64,000 nt of DNA from Loripinus fragilis (GCA_964019695.1 OZ026522.1:62643811-62707810), one strand, 5' to 3'. Numbered from the stretch's first letter, positions 44,499 to 55,804 are shown. Translations and numbers: made by a program. Notes: a model not told the origin generated them from the sequence alone.

Positions 44499-44866
44499 TT
44501 AAAGCTGCATAGTCTGTAACTTTTGATCTTTTAATTTTAGAACTAATGTTTCTATTTTTCAAGAACACAGTAAAAAATGCTAAAATTCAGGTATACATTA
44601 TACCAATTTCGTAAATCTTAACAAATTATCGGTATCAAAACAACAGCATTTATGTTAAAATTAACTGTCTATAATTATTGGAGGGACGCAAATAATTACC
44701 AACAAGAGAAAAACACACCTGTTTTTATAAGATAATTCACTTTTCCGTGCAGTTTCCAGCTATAGTGAACAGATTTATTGTGAAAACATAGCTTAATTCT
44801 ACTTTTACAAATGATTTAAAAAGAAAATAGAAAATTTCGAAAAAGTTGCAGACTTAGTCTCTTTAA
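44499..44866. mobile_element. TTAA-ended MITE M2, copy 1
   Basis: Starts ttaaagctgcatagtctgta and ends gttgcagacttagtctcttt-aa. The 368-bp body matches 56,795-57,169 closely (ggagggacgcaaataattac, caacaagagaaaaacacacc, gtgaaaacatagcttaattc). Ends in TTAA/TTTAA suggest a TTAA target duplication, as for piggyBac-type elements. Confidence 0.85.
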
Positions 44867-44904
44867 GCTGTGCTAAGACAAATAAAATATTTTGATTTTT
44901 ACAA

Positions 44905-45045
44905 TTTTCAGGCATTTTATGTAGAAGGTTGCAGACATATTACGCAGGATCGACACTCAAATATGCATCAAATGAGTTAGCTTGCATTGTTATGTTAACC
45001 GAATCAAGTGGCACTGCATTTCATTGCATGCCTCACTTAATAATT
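44905..45045 (+). repeat. direct repeat flanking a P1 MITE, left copy
   Basis: caggcattttatgtagaagg, acgacactcaaatatgcatc and tatgttaaccgaatcaagtg recur at 45,295-45,370 and 45,788-45,835 on the far side of the P1 MITE. The left copy lacks about 400 bp that are present on the right. Confidence 0.7.
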
Positions 45046-45280
45046 GAGCCGTGACATGAGATTTCCAACAATGTGGTATGTGCGAACAGCAAAGGCTCAG
45101 ACCAGCCTGCGCATACGCGCAGTCAGATCAGAGCATTTGCTAGTCGCTTGAATATTCTATGAGTGTTAAGCTACTGAGTGAACACCATTTGGAGTTTCTA
45201 AGCTTAAAAAGAGGCTGCGCAGGCTCGTCTGAGACTACAATTATCAAAATGTCACATTGTTGGAAATCATGTCACTGTTT
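45046..45280. mobile_element. P1 palindromic MITE, copy 3
   Basis: Ends gagccgtgacatgagatttc and ggaaatcatgtcactg; the internal hairpin gcgcatacgcgcagtcagat is present. Orientation is opposite to copies 1 and 2. A 97-aa ORF starting at 45,159 lies across it and is not a gene. Confidence 0.88.
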
Positions 45281-45287
45281 AATTATT

Positions 45288-45835
45288 TGGATTCAGGCAT
45301 TTTATGTGGCAGGTTACAGAGCTATTACGCTAGGATCAGATTTTTCAGAACGACACTCAAATAGGCATCATATGGCAATCGGAACTACCTCGGTCAATGC
45401 CGCGAAATTCCGTGGAATCAAACCTCGGATGTACATCAATGATCTACTTTGATAACAAGTTTGACTGCAGCAAAACGAACGGTTTTAAATGAAGTTTATG
45501 TTGTTGTTTTTTTTTTTCAATAAAATATTGCTGTAACGATATTTTATTGAAGAATACATAAACTTCAATTATTCTGCTAATTAACATTTTCGGGTTATTA
45601 GTGAAATGGATTTTAATAGGACCGAACTCAAATGCAAAAAAACTAATTTTCCTTACGCCTTTTCCGGCTAACAAAATGGAGCTTTTTGGTACATAGTACT
45701 ATGCGTAATGCTCCTTACAAACACCCGAGCCATGATTCGATACTCGAATTTTGGTGGTGTTTCCCCAATGTTTTTATGGTGACATGTATGTTAATCGAAT
45801 CAAGTGCATTTAATTGCATGTCTCACTGAAATATA
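45288..45835 (+). repeat. direct repeat flanking a P1 MITE, right copy
   Basis: Matches the left copy at both of its ends (see 44,905). In its extra middle segment there is a perfect-looking hairpin, gaagtttatgt / acataaacttc with caataaaatattg (45,490-45,568). Confidence 0.65.
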
Positions 45836-45839
45836 ATCG

Positions 45840-47153
45840 ATTCCTGTTAATTCGAAGTATTCGGGACTAGAGTTTGTACTTAGAATTATCAATAGCTCGA
45901 ATTAAAAGGAGTGGGTTATTAACTACCCACATGCATATAACCAAACATGATTTTTGACAGATTTTCTATTAGTTGTGCTGAAAAGAAATGTTTATTTCCG
46001 CTATTCGCCAGGTCCAGGTGTATCAAAAATAAGACCAAACATAGGTTTTCAAGACCGTTTATCGCTTAATGCATGTCAAATTTTTTGCAGAATGATACTT
46101 TCGACCTTCATTAAGCTATCATTTTCAGTAAGATCTTTGGTTTGTCTATTTTTGAGTGGCTGCTTAAGACAAGTTTTACTGTATGTTTCGATTAAGCGGG
46201 TACTTCGAATCATACGAGTTCAAATTGTCGAGTTTTAACAGTATTGGCCTTTCATGAAACTCTTCTTTTCCTTGGCAGCGATCATTTAATTTGTGATTCG
46301 ATTTGTTTTCTCGTCTCAACAAAGAGCTAAAATGATTTTATCTAATCTCATCATAGGGTTTTAATACGTTTTCACAAGAAAATGCGAACAATTCAGATTA
46401 GCAAATAACATGACTAGGTTTGTCTTTTTGAAGAATTAATCAGGAATACGAAGAACACTGATTAACAAAAACGGATAAAACTTTTAAGGAGATTTGTGAC
46501 AAATAGTTTCACATCAAAATAGAAAACAAAGTACAAAGAGTTTTAACAAAATCGCTGGGTGCAACGTATCTTGTGTCTGAGGTCAACTGTTTTGTATAAA
46601 ATTGCAGCCAGTTCGTGAGAATTTTGTACGTATACGTATCATAGGCGGCAGTTAATTTTAAAAACGCATAATGTAAATTCAGAAATTATTGCGAGAATTT
46701 CTTATTTTATAGCGTGAAAAGACATATTTGCGACATTAAAAATTCGCGACTGGATCATTATTACGTACATCAGTACACAGAAATTTGGTTTTGAGTTTAT
46801 TTACAGGCCAAGTCACGAGCAAAAAATAAAATAAAAATAATAATTTATGTGGAAAAAAAAGAAGAACGAAATTTTGAAAATATTAAACAACATGTCCACC
46901 ATCCCAACCCTGATAGCTGTACGCTCTGTTCACAGCGCTAATCAGGACGGTGATGTACTGCGGATTAAAAACATACTTTTCATATTGTTCGGAAATCTAA
47001 AATTAGAATAACAGATCCATACGAGTTCATACGGCATATGCATGAGTGCCTGGTTAATATTGCTTACCAATATCTTACGGCCATGTGCAAATAAAACAAG
47101 TCCGTGTTTGCTTGTTTTGAATACTTACATCCCAATAAACATTTTTTCAGTTA
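45840..47153. other. no gene seen
   Basis: AT-rich. ORFs here have no domain. Words such as attcgaagtattcggga and tacttcgaatcatacgag near 45,855 and 46,200 are partly complementary, perhaps the ends of an old element of about 370 bp. Confidence 0.35.
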
Positions 47154-47303
47154 TGGCGGGACGGGTCTTCCTGGATTGGACCAGTGCAAAGCAGAGGATA
47201 AAGTGTCTTGCTCAAGGGCACATCGAAGTGCCTCCTGTGAGACTCGAACCCACAACCCCTCGATATCGAGTCAAGAACTCTACCACTGACCACCGCGCTC
47301 CTG
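47154..47303 (-). mobile_element. tRNA-derived SINE, fairly complete
   Basis: On the minus strand it reads gagcgcggtggtcagtggta (A box), ttgtgggttcgagtctcaca (B box ggttcgagtct), then a central domain cttgagcaagacactttatc, ctctgctttgcactggtcc, and tail caatccaggaag. Total about 150 bp. The head and central domain are homologous to the array at 6.3-7.2 kb, which lacks the B-box segment. The wording of the central domain resembles conserved metazoan SINE core domains; which one I cannot say. Confidence 0.88.
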
Positions 47304-47309
47304 TTTACA

Positions 47310-47807
47310 AGTTCGATAAAATGTACAATAATTGCCGATATTAACATGGAATGGAAGTGTAAGAAAAGCAACTATATGATATAAATTCAGAAAAATAGTC
47401 TACAGTTATACCTCTTTAATTTGAGCCATGGCACACTGATATTGCAGCATCAGCTGGCGGCCGGGCCGGGCGGGCCCTTAGGTCCCGATGAGGAAACTTC
47501 CTGAGAATACAATTGTAAATATTTGCTTTCCCATCGATATAATCATTTGTTTTGGATGCTCAAAAGAACCGTCTCATTCAGACATTTCTTTTCCGCACCC
47601 ACAACATTAATGTTTTAGTTGAGAAATAAGAAAAGTAATTTTTAAATACGCACTCTACTCTGGAGGCCTAAAATTAAATTAAAATGCATTATACGATCAG
47701 TAAGATACATGTACACACATAATCTTAACAAACCCAATAAAGTTTTATGACAATAGTTTCCTATCTAATTGCATGACGATCCTAACCTTAAACTTTTATC
47801 GGTATGT
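47310..47807. other. no gene; small GC-rich patch
   Basis: At 47,453-47,490 a GC-rich segment (ggcggccgggccgggcggg) stands out from the AT-rich surroundings. Nothing coding. Confidence 0.4.
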
Positions 47808-48690
47808 TAGTGCCTGATGCTTGTCTTTGCCTAGGCCTACTGTGACTGAACTAGGGGGGGGGTGGGGGGGGTCATTAGCTCTGGTCGTCTGTAAGAGCCC
47901 CTTTCTTTGATTCTTCAAAGAATAATAGTTTGGTTTGATTGTTTTCCTGTGATGATACATTGCATAAGTTAGGAAGCCTCCACGCGAGATAAACATTTTT
48001 GCTTTACTTTAATCGTATTATTGTATTTATATGTGTGTGTTTTGTTTCTGTTTATGTGTTTTTGTTTTAAAAACTGGAGAATCAAGGGCGAGGGTTTGGC
48101 TAGTAAAATCAATTAAAGCCCCCGGCCCATCCTGTTGGCTTTGGCTGCTGTCCGTTCTAAGGCGGTAGTTCAGTTGTTGTTGATTCATTGTTTATTGTTA
48201 CTACATGCCCACTATTTGTAGTGTTTCTCTGTTTGGTCCCTGTTTTGTTATGTAGTAGTTAGTGTCTTTTCTAGGTTTGCAATTTGCAAATCAGCACGCT
48301 GAGAGAGCTGGTTGCTTAATGCCTTACTTAAACCTTAAAGCGCCAAGAAAAAATGCATCTGAAAATGTCGTCTGCTGAAGTCGTCTGCTGCAAATAATTG
48401 TCTAACATTACTGACGAAATAAGTATAGAAGCAAGCAGTGTGGATCCAGAACAGACTGCTCCTATAGGAGCAGTCTGATCTGGGTCCACACTGTTTGCCA
48501 TAGAGGCTTCTTAAACATTTCAGCAGACGAGAAAAGCAGAAGACTTTTGTTGAGATTGGCGCATTAAGGGTAAAGAGTTCGTGCTGCCATGTGGCTGTTA
48601 GTGGTAAGTTTCTCTTCCTTGCGGTGGAGTGGGTTTGCCAGTGGTCTGTGATTGTGGCGTTTCCTGGTCATACTCACTTGCTTTTTGAAG
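47808..48690 (+). repeat. dispersed repeat R2, copy 3 (longest), containing an H1 hairpin
   Basis: Matches 20,017-20,545 over its first part (gcctaggcctac, gatgatacattg, aggaagcctccac) and 5,650-5,990 over its second (gctgctgtccgttctaaggc, ggttgctta). An H1 hairpin at 48,431-48,499 interrupts it. A G-rich run (47,853-47,871) lies near its start. Confidence 0.75.
48431..48499. repeat. H1 hairpin element, copy 8
   Basis: Left arm gcaagcagtgtggatccaga, right arm gatctgggtccacactgttt; apex cagactgctcc / ggagcagtctg, perfectly paired. This is the best preserved copy of the family. Confidence 0.9.
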
Positions 48691-49017
48691 GCTGCAAGAA
48701 AGACTCGGGGACATGAATCATGTCACCAGTCTACACAAGTAAACGGGGCTAACATATCCTTCAACCGAGTAAAAATGAAAGTATAGCCATTTAATCGTAA
48801 TTATCTTTTGTTAGATTTGTATGGATAAATTGTAGATATTCAAAAAGGGTATTAATTCATTTCCTCTTGTAGATTGGATTTTGCACTGCATTGAATCTCT
48901 TGGAACAAACGCTTCGACTGTCGCCTGGATCCGAGTACGTGGATGCATAGAATACAATAGATAAATAAAAAAAAATCGCGAGCATTCTATTTCCGCGAAA
49001 AGCATTACAAAGTAATT

Positions 49018-49230
49018 AGAAAGGAGGCAAAGATCAGGCAACGATACAATCAAGTACCACAACTCTCCCAGGATACCACATGGGAAAGTAACAAAAATAC
49101 AATAAACATCACCAACAAGAGCCAAGAGGTCAGTCCTTTCCCAGCAAGTGACCAAAGGAGCACCGTCTTGGAACGGACAGTGAAATATTCACTAGAGGGC
49201 TTAAACCGGTTAACAAGACTCAATTGCGAC
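49018..49230 (-). repeat. dispersed repeat R1, copy 3
   Basis: Shares gcaaagatcaggcaacgata, aatcaagtaccac and gagccaagaggtcagtcctt with 945-1,058 and 17,815-17,950. It continues with tcttggaacggacag and tgcgacgttaaac, the latter resembling the gacgttaa(g/a) end of the SINE tail at 7.2 kb. Confidence 0.7.
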
Positions 49231-49400
49231 GTTAAACTTTTTCGCGACTGGAGCTTGATGTACCCACATCAGAAAAACGACAGTGTTATTTCGGGATTTC
49301 GTGAGTTTTTCTTCGCAAAACTTCGCGCATGGAACCCTTTCAAAATATTCTGAATTTGCAGCAATCTTCGATGTTACTGTTCACTTCTTCTACATGTACG

Positions 49401-50720
49401 AGGGGGGTTCAATATGTAATGAAAACCCACTCATAACTCCATCCACAAACTCGTTAGGATTTAATGTCATATGCAAAACGAAAGATCAAAGCGTCGCCGT
49501 TATAATAGAGCATAAAACATTATTTTATCTTTCCAAATTCAATATGTTACAGGCTTTTTAAAAAGCACACTAATATACACTGCATTTATTTTCCTCCGAA
49601 TTGCAAAGACTCATTTTAACAAAGGTAGAAAGGCATGCTGTATTTTCTAAAACTAACATTTCATATGCATGAATCACATATCCTTAGTTTTCTAACTCAT
49701 TTCCCCTTTATCTGCTATAACGATACAAACTTTCGACCGGCACCAATGTCTCGTGCAAACGGTTTTAGTACGTTACCCCCTTTTTACGTTGACGCCGTTT
49801 AAAGCAATGGACGTAACACTAAAATACGTATGGTTCTTGAAAATCGGAAATGTGGCTTTGTACCAGGAAAAGACAATTTTTTATTGTATCGAAGTTTCAG
49901 TAAACACAGTACATAGGCAGCAGACCAGCTAAACTGAAACCAATATCTAGGGGTATCTCATCTGAGTGGTATGCCATTTCCGCTTCGTATAATTTTACGG
50001 CCATAATTTTATTGTCTGAAATTAGCCAGCCAGATTATGTACATGTTAATACGTGTAGTAATGTCCAAATAGTGCATCCGGATGTAAACATCGATGAAAC
50101 GCGGTATTTTGTCTGATCCATTTCAGTGTTAGCCAATGATGGCATTCTTTTAAGTGATTTTCTTATTTCAAATGACGTACTTGGGGGTACTTTATGAGTG
50201 AGATTAAATATGGAATTTTCACAATCGGCTTTATTACTTGCAAATGAACATTGGAGCGACCAGAAAAAATGTTACAAAAGATTTTCGTATGAATTTTCGC
50301 TATGTATTCGTTCACGCAAAAACGACTCTGTCAATGGAATGCCAGAAAAAGTAGCATCAAGGAGGATTTTAACCAAAATGACAGCCTCAGTATTTCATAG
50401 ATTATGAAGCAGCTTCAAAAATTTTTGCAGGTATAAATCTCCAATATATGGATATTTACCACACGAAGAAACAGACTGAAAACATCCTTCGTTCATGTAG
50501 TTATCTGCTTTTGAAAACATTGTTTTATTTCATATCGCAGTGTACTTCAGCGCCCTATCTTGAAAGTGGCTTGTGTAAATTAGATAATGAGCTGGACAAC
50601 TGCAATTTTACATATATTTAGCCAAGAAACAGACCTTTAAATTAAAGTAATTAAAAAGTGTGTAAATATAAAGCTTTGGGATATACTGGGCTGTTTTCAT
50701 TACATATTGAACGCCCCTCG
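49401..50720. mobile_element. 1.32-kb TIR element flanked by TA (Tc1/mariner-like ends)
   Basis: Left end TA-cgagggg-g-gttcaatatgt then aatgaaaac; right end gttttcattacatattgaac then gcccctcg-TA. The two ends differ at one of about 30 positions. TA flanks and 1.3-kb length fit a mariner-size element. The interior shows no transposase on either strand; its ORFs (60-92 aa) have no domain. It may be a non-autonomous or heavily decayed element. Confidence 0.85.
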
Positions 50721-50724
50721 TATA

Positions 50725-51125
50725 TAGATTAAGACTGATATAGATAAAGAAAAATGGTTCCAAAAGTTAATGCGTGATGGAAACGCTCTCTATGGAAATA
50801 CAACTTATAGACAATATAAAACCGTCCTGAAGACAGAATATTATATAAAGCAAAATATGAGCAGGGGCCACAGACGTGTGCTTGCCAAATTTCACAGCTG
50901 TAATTTACCTTTCGCAGTCAAAACTGAAGGGTTTACCCGACCAAAACTCCCGTATTTGTACGACTTTGTACATATTGTACCGCAAACTCAGTAGAGAATG
51001 AGACCCATTTTTGGTTGGTTGTGTGTTTGACAGTGATTTAAGCTACAATTTGTTCGAATCTGTGCTCAGAATAAATCCGACTTTTGAACGCTATGGATCA
51101 CTTTTTAATGAATTCTGAAGAACTA
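50725..51125 (+). pseudogene. C-terminal fragment of a LINE ORF2
   Basis: Frame 50,770-50,994 reads MRDGNALYGNTTYRQYKTVL, RRVLAKFHSCNLPFAVKTEG. In a shifted frame CTYCTANSVENETHFWLVVC follows, a C-x2-C...H...C tail as in CR1/L2/Jockey-group LINEs. Then NPTFERYGSLFNEF-like remnants follow up to about 51,115. No RT domain is present. It starts right at the boundary of the 1.32-kb TIR element, so either the TIR element inserted at the LINE's 5' end or the LINE was truncated there. Confidence 0.7.
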
Positions 51126-51221
51126 CAATGACAGTTAGCAAATGATTTATTTAAAATGAACATAGATGATTTTTAATACAAAATAATTTGTTAAACTCTA
51201 GTATTTGCTATAATTGTCACT

Positions 51222-51545
51222 ATATTCACGGGTGGTAAACCCAGGAAGAAACCAAGAAATTGGGTTAACGTAATTTTGTTCCGAAGCAACATCCGGGACA
51301 CGTCATAGTAGTTTCTAGGCATAAAATTGGATAGTAAACAAAGGAAAGTGTCATTTTCAGTTTTTTTTTGGTTTTACTTTGTAGAACATATTATGGTAAA
51401 ATCAGGTAAAATGGTTCCGTGTAAATATGTCTTAGCGCCCCTCTAGCCAAAAAATTTGTATGAAAAGTTATTTTATTTCTTTGGATTTTTGTTTCTCCAC
51501 TGAGCATCGGACCAACTTTCCCCAAAGTACAGTGCCAGTTCGAAG
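51222..51545 (+). repeat. inverted-repeat pair IR55, left arm
   Basis: cgggtggtaaacc, catccgggacacgtc, tggatagtaaacaaaggaaa, tgagcatcggaccaa and aagtacagtgc recur in reverse order and orientation at 55,500-55,803. The outer ends read gtcactatattcacgggtgg and, reversed on the right, gacactaatatcatgggtgg. Confidence 0.8.
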
Positions 51546-51639
51546 GATTAAATTAAATTAAATTTGATATCATTTGACAATCGAAATGATAAAACGACCC
51601 TCAATAAACGTTCCTTTAAAGAAAAATTTCTGAGCATTT

Positions 51640-52900
51640 ACTCGTAAACGGTTCATGCTCCGTTCTTCCTGTGTGGTAGTTTCAAGCGCATCATGGTAGT
51701 TAAAATAATATCGTGGTAGTTTCCAAGACTTTGTAGGATTTTAGATGTAGTTCCCATCAGCAGATATTTACTATTCAGGGGCTACCTTATTTTTCTAAAG
51801 CCGGGGTGTGCGGGCCGAACCTTGAATACCCCTCTTATTAATACAAAAACCTTTTCAAACATTTTGTCAGATATCATTTTTCGACTGCCTAAATTTTGAA
51901 TTAAGTGGGCTAAAGTGATGAAAATAATGAAAAGAAGACATATTCACATATTTTGTTGTTGAATAAACATGCCTTTTAATTATCAAACAACACGCCCGTT
52001 CATCGTCGCACTTACATTTATATAAAAAGTGACCCAACCCGAGGGATTTCACTTTTTTTCTAAAGCGCAAGCACTAACGATACTTTAGGCGTGCCATTTT
52101 ATCTCATAGTTGACTGAACATGGAACTACGAAGCGAGTGACGCAATTTTTATATCATTTTTATTTTCTCTGTTGCTTGGTCCGGGGCTCAACTGATGACC
52201 TTCTTTAGATTTAGATTTCCAGGGGTGTTGTTTGGCAGTCCAGGACATGATCTCCAACTGTCATGCTCACATTGAGTCTGTTGAATCCTCGTCTTTGCTT
52301 CTTAATGGTGTTGAAATGTGATTTTTTTGCTTACTGTGATAATTCATTGACGAGTTTGAGGGTTATTACGCTGAACAAACAACCAACTAAATGTTTCATA
52401 CCACATCAGAAATTGAGGATGGGGTTGGCGCTGTAAAACTAGTTGAAGCACCCCCAGTCATTCATTATTGGCCGTTCCAAAGCGATAGTTCCACTGATGT
52501 GCTATGTTGCCTGTTTTTGGTGTCAGAATTTCTGTGATATTTCACCTGTGTTCATATCATTTTAGTTAGGTTTTGGTTACTGAATGACCATCACTTAACA
52601 GACTTGTCAGTATGAGATTTAATCTTCACAACTGGTGATAGAAACCGAGATTTCTTTGTCACTGGCGATTTAAAAGGGATCTTGTTTCACTTGCACAATA
52701 AGCTCTATGCTTGTAATGGTGGCTCATATGCGTGTTTTTTTTTCCAAAGGACTGGCTCGACATGGGGAGCACTGTCTTTGTTTGTCTATTGGTTTCCTAT
52801 TAATAGGCTGGTATGACTTTTTTGCAGTGGCGTACAACCGTTGACTAGCATGACTTCCGGATCTCCGATACTTAATTACTGAGATAAATAGTCCTTTTAG
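51640..52900. other. no gene; possible diverged R2 segment
   Basis: At about 52,435-52,560 aaagcacccccag, ggccgttccaaagcgatagt and a T-rich run echo R2, more weakly than the other copies. The rest holds no gene that I can support. Confidence 0.35.
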
Positions 52901-52924
52901 TTTTCTGTCTTTGTAGATGCCCTT

Positions 52925-53332
52925 CTAAAACAGAGAAAAGTAATTTACCCTTTGGACACAGCGGTTAAATCGCCAGGACACATGCCTTGGCAATAGATAA
53001 GCTCTTCTTCGAACAAAAATGAACCAAATAATATCTTCGACGAAACAGTGGATTTCATCACCGCTGCCAGTCATAACTTTGTTGAACCATGGCAACCATT
53101 TGAGACTTGCGGTAAAATGGCTAAGTTGGGGTATTTTCATAAAATTGCATCTGTGCAGAAATGTACTCATGACACGTTGAACATGAGAAAACCTGCACAA
53201 AACAGACACCTTTATCAAAATTTCGCTGATCAGATTTTTTAATGTTATAGTTCTTGAGTTGTAATGTTTCAAAAGAATTGGTCCGCAATGAGGGTTAGCT
53301 TGATATTTTTGTCCCAGATCGATTGGGGTCAT
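52925..53332 (-). other. unassigned 135-codon open frame
   Basis: The frame is longer than most chance ORFs in this DNA and is rich in Cys, Arg and aromatic residues (e.g. LPWFNKVMTGSGDE, FIFVRRRAYLLPRH). The opposite strand is also open for 64 codons over part of it. There is no domain that I recognise, no acceptor upstream, and only a weak donor-like gtaaat near its end. It could be a repeat with conserved sequence, an exon or chance. Confidence 0.2.
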
Positions 53333-53339
53333 ATGAAGT

Positions 53340-53836
53340 AATACATACTATATTATTTTACATTTATGTGACATAGTATCGAAAAATCAAATTACATTAA
53401 GTCAGAAACGAAGTTGATTGTAAAATATATACAGAAAATAAACTTGATTATTATGAAAGATAAGATTTTGGCCCTATGTCTATGTTCGTTTTGTATGTCT
53501 ATGTTGAGGATTAGTAATTCGGCTGCAAATAGCCTAGTTTCCATATGGCTTTAAAAGTGTATAGTACATCTAATAACCCCCATCAGGAATTAAAATGTAA
53601 AAGGGCCTCTGATGGTGGTAATGGGAATCACAGTGTATCGCTGCCTATAATTTTCATAAAAATTAAAGTCGATTAAATGCTTCCATCTTCATATATAAGC
53701 TCGTTGTTGGTCTCTATTATATGATTATGCATTTGATTTCCTATTTTCAGGAATGTACGGCTTTAATTTGGGGCTAAAGTGGTCACTTTTTGTATTATAC
53801 ATATAGAAAATAGAAAAATATTTTTAAAACGTCATT
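53340..53836. other. no gene seen
   Basis: AT-rich sequence without recognised features. Confidence 0.35.
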
Positions 53837-53937
53837 CCCCCCCCCCCAGAGTCCCAACTAATCCTTTTGCACGTCAGTACGTTCTCATATTTTACATAAT
53901 ATATGTGAAAAGCTAGTTGGGACTCGAGGGGGGGGGG
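53837..53937. repeat. poly-C / poly-G bounded hairpin element, copy 2
   Basis: A run of 11 C opens and 10 G closes. Arms gagtcccaacta / tagttgggactc are fully complementary but unrelated in sequence to those of the 26.1-kb copy. The flanks (gtcattcccc before; cccacagccaaaaa after) and the inner catattttaca are shared. Confidence 0.82.
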
Positions 53938-53939
53938 CA

Positions 53940-55115
53940 ATGATATCCCACAGCCAAAAAAGTGACGTCTGGGCGAGCCCGAACATTTGCATTTGACTTT
54001 TGGTGTGCTGTCTTGAAAATCTTTTTTCCAGTATAATGAAATAACTAGTACAAGTAAGATTCCTTTTCATAACCTATTAGTCATGAAATAGTACACCGTT
54101 TTGGCATATTTTTCTTTAGATTATGTAAATTGTCATTTTACTAAATTCAGTTGGTAGATTATTTTCCACATATACTGTATCTATCCAAAACACATAAACT
54201 ACATGGCCCTTGACTAGGTGTACTTTACGCATGGATGAATGATTATAGTATATTGCTGCATAATATTGTTTTCATCAAGGTTGAATATGGACTACAGTTG
54301 CACTTCAAAATATTTCTTAACAAATCAGATAGAAGAAACAACAACAAAATTATTCATTAAAATGCTCATGATTTTGGACTTTAAAATACTTTCACTGTGA
54401 TTTGTAATCGAGTATTGATGATATAATACCCTTACACGTAAAAATAATTGATTTCTTAATTTTTTGGTGACGTCAAATTTTGCAATCCCTTTGGTAGCGT
54501 CTCCTATTTAGCATAGGGGTCTGCCTGTCTAATTATAACCTTAATTCGTTCCTTATACATCAAGCGCCCTATTCAAAAGAATACCAGTGATATCTTATGC
54601 ATAGGGAAGTTTTGGGAAGCATCTGAAAAATAGGCAGATACCCTATCAAAGTGTCAGAGGTCCTTACATTCAATTTGGGGTCACAATTGCTTGAAAATCA
54701 TAACTTGAGATATAAAGCGTTAAAATACTGAACAGTTAAAGTTTGAATAATATTGTCCTCTTTCAGCAAGTATTCTCACTTCATTAACTTTTTGCACAGA
54801 TGTCTGAAAATACCCAAAACAGCCATTTTACCTCCTCCAATCGGGGTAATATGTCTAAATATGGAAACAAATGCGATAGGTAAATTCTCTTCTACTGCAC
54901 TATGGAAAAGATAAGTGATGACAAGCAAACATTACAATCAGACGATGCCAAAACAGGAAAATATGAAGTGAAAACGGCTGTAAACATGTATTTTAACGAG
55001 CAAACAATTTGACAGGCCACATTTTGGAAAGGAGCTGTCCACTATAACTGTATAAACCATTAATTATATGCATGTGGGTATTATTTCTTTCAGTGAAACG
55101 TATATCAATTAAAAA
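53940..55115. other. no gene; weak inverted words
   Basis: gcataggggtctgcctg (near 54,511) and aataggcagataccctatc (near 54,630) are roughly complementary and could bound a small element. No coding sequence is seen. Confidence 0.35.
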
Positions 55116-55499
55116 TTGAGTCACGACTGGTCCCAATGCACCTATTATTGCCCCCCCCTCCATAAAAAGGTAGGCAGTGGAATACCCATGGGGAATAAGA
55201 CACTTTTGAAAACCCGGTTCGATTCCCTACCCTTAAACAAATATTTGGTGTCCAAAATTCCTTGGTGGGCCATCAAATTTGTTATAAAATCTCGTTTAGA
55301 ACTTCCAGAAAAAGTATCAAATGTCCCAACTCCGTTTTTAGGTGTTCTATCTTATTCCCATGGCTGTGATTATCAGCTATCTAATCCCCATGGTATCCTC
55401 ACTTTCTGGGGGGATATTGATAGGTGCACTAGTATTGGGTATTTTTACAAGAGCGGAAATATTTCGATGGGAACTACTACATGGTCTTTGCAACTACCA

Positions 55500-55803
55500 C
55501 GATAGCACTGTACTTTGGAGAAAGTTTGTCCGATGCTCAGTGGGAAAACAACAATCTAAAGAAATAAAATAACATTTCATGCTAAATTTTGGGGCTAGAG
55601 GTGACGCTGAGACATATTTACAACCAAAATTCGTTTTAAAATAGTAAAACAAACCAAATCTGAAAATGACTCTTACCTTTGTTTATCCAATTTTCGGCCT
55701 GGAAACTACCACGACGTGTCCCGGATGTGGCCTGGGGAAAACGATTACGTTGACGCAATTTCGTGGTAGCTCTTAGGTTTACCACCCATGATATTAGTGT
55801 CCA
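55500..55803 (-). repeat. inverted-repeat pair IR55, right arm
   Basis: Reverse complement of 51,222-51,545 (see there). The arms lie 4 kb apart. The DNA between them (including the 129-aa ORF at 55,116-55,505) shows no recognisable protein. Confidence 0.8.
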
Positions 55804-55804
55804 G

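Noticed and set aside
45159..45452. 97-codon plus-strand ORF
   Set aside because: It starts within the P1 MITE and continues into a local duplicate; no domain.
47851..47872. G-quadruplex regulatory element
   Set aside because: It is two long G runs split by one T within a dispersed repeat; G4 folding is possible but nothing links it to a promoter.
55116..55505. 129-codon plus-strand ORF
   Set aside because: It has no domain, no splice context that I trust, and ends against a repeat arm; probably chance.
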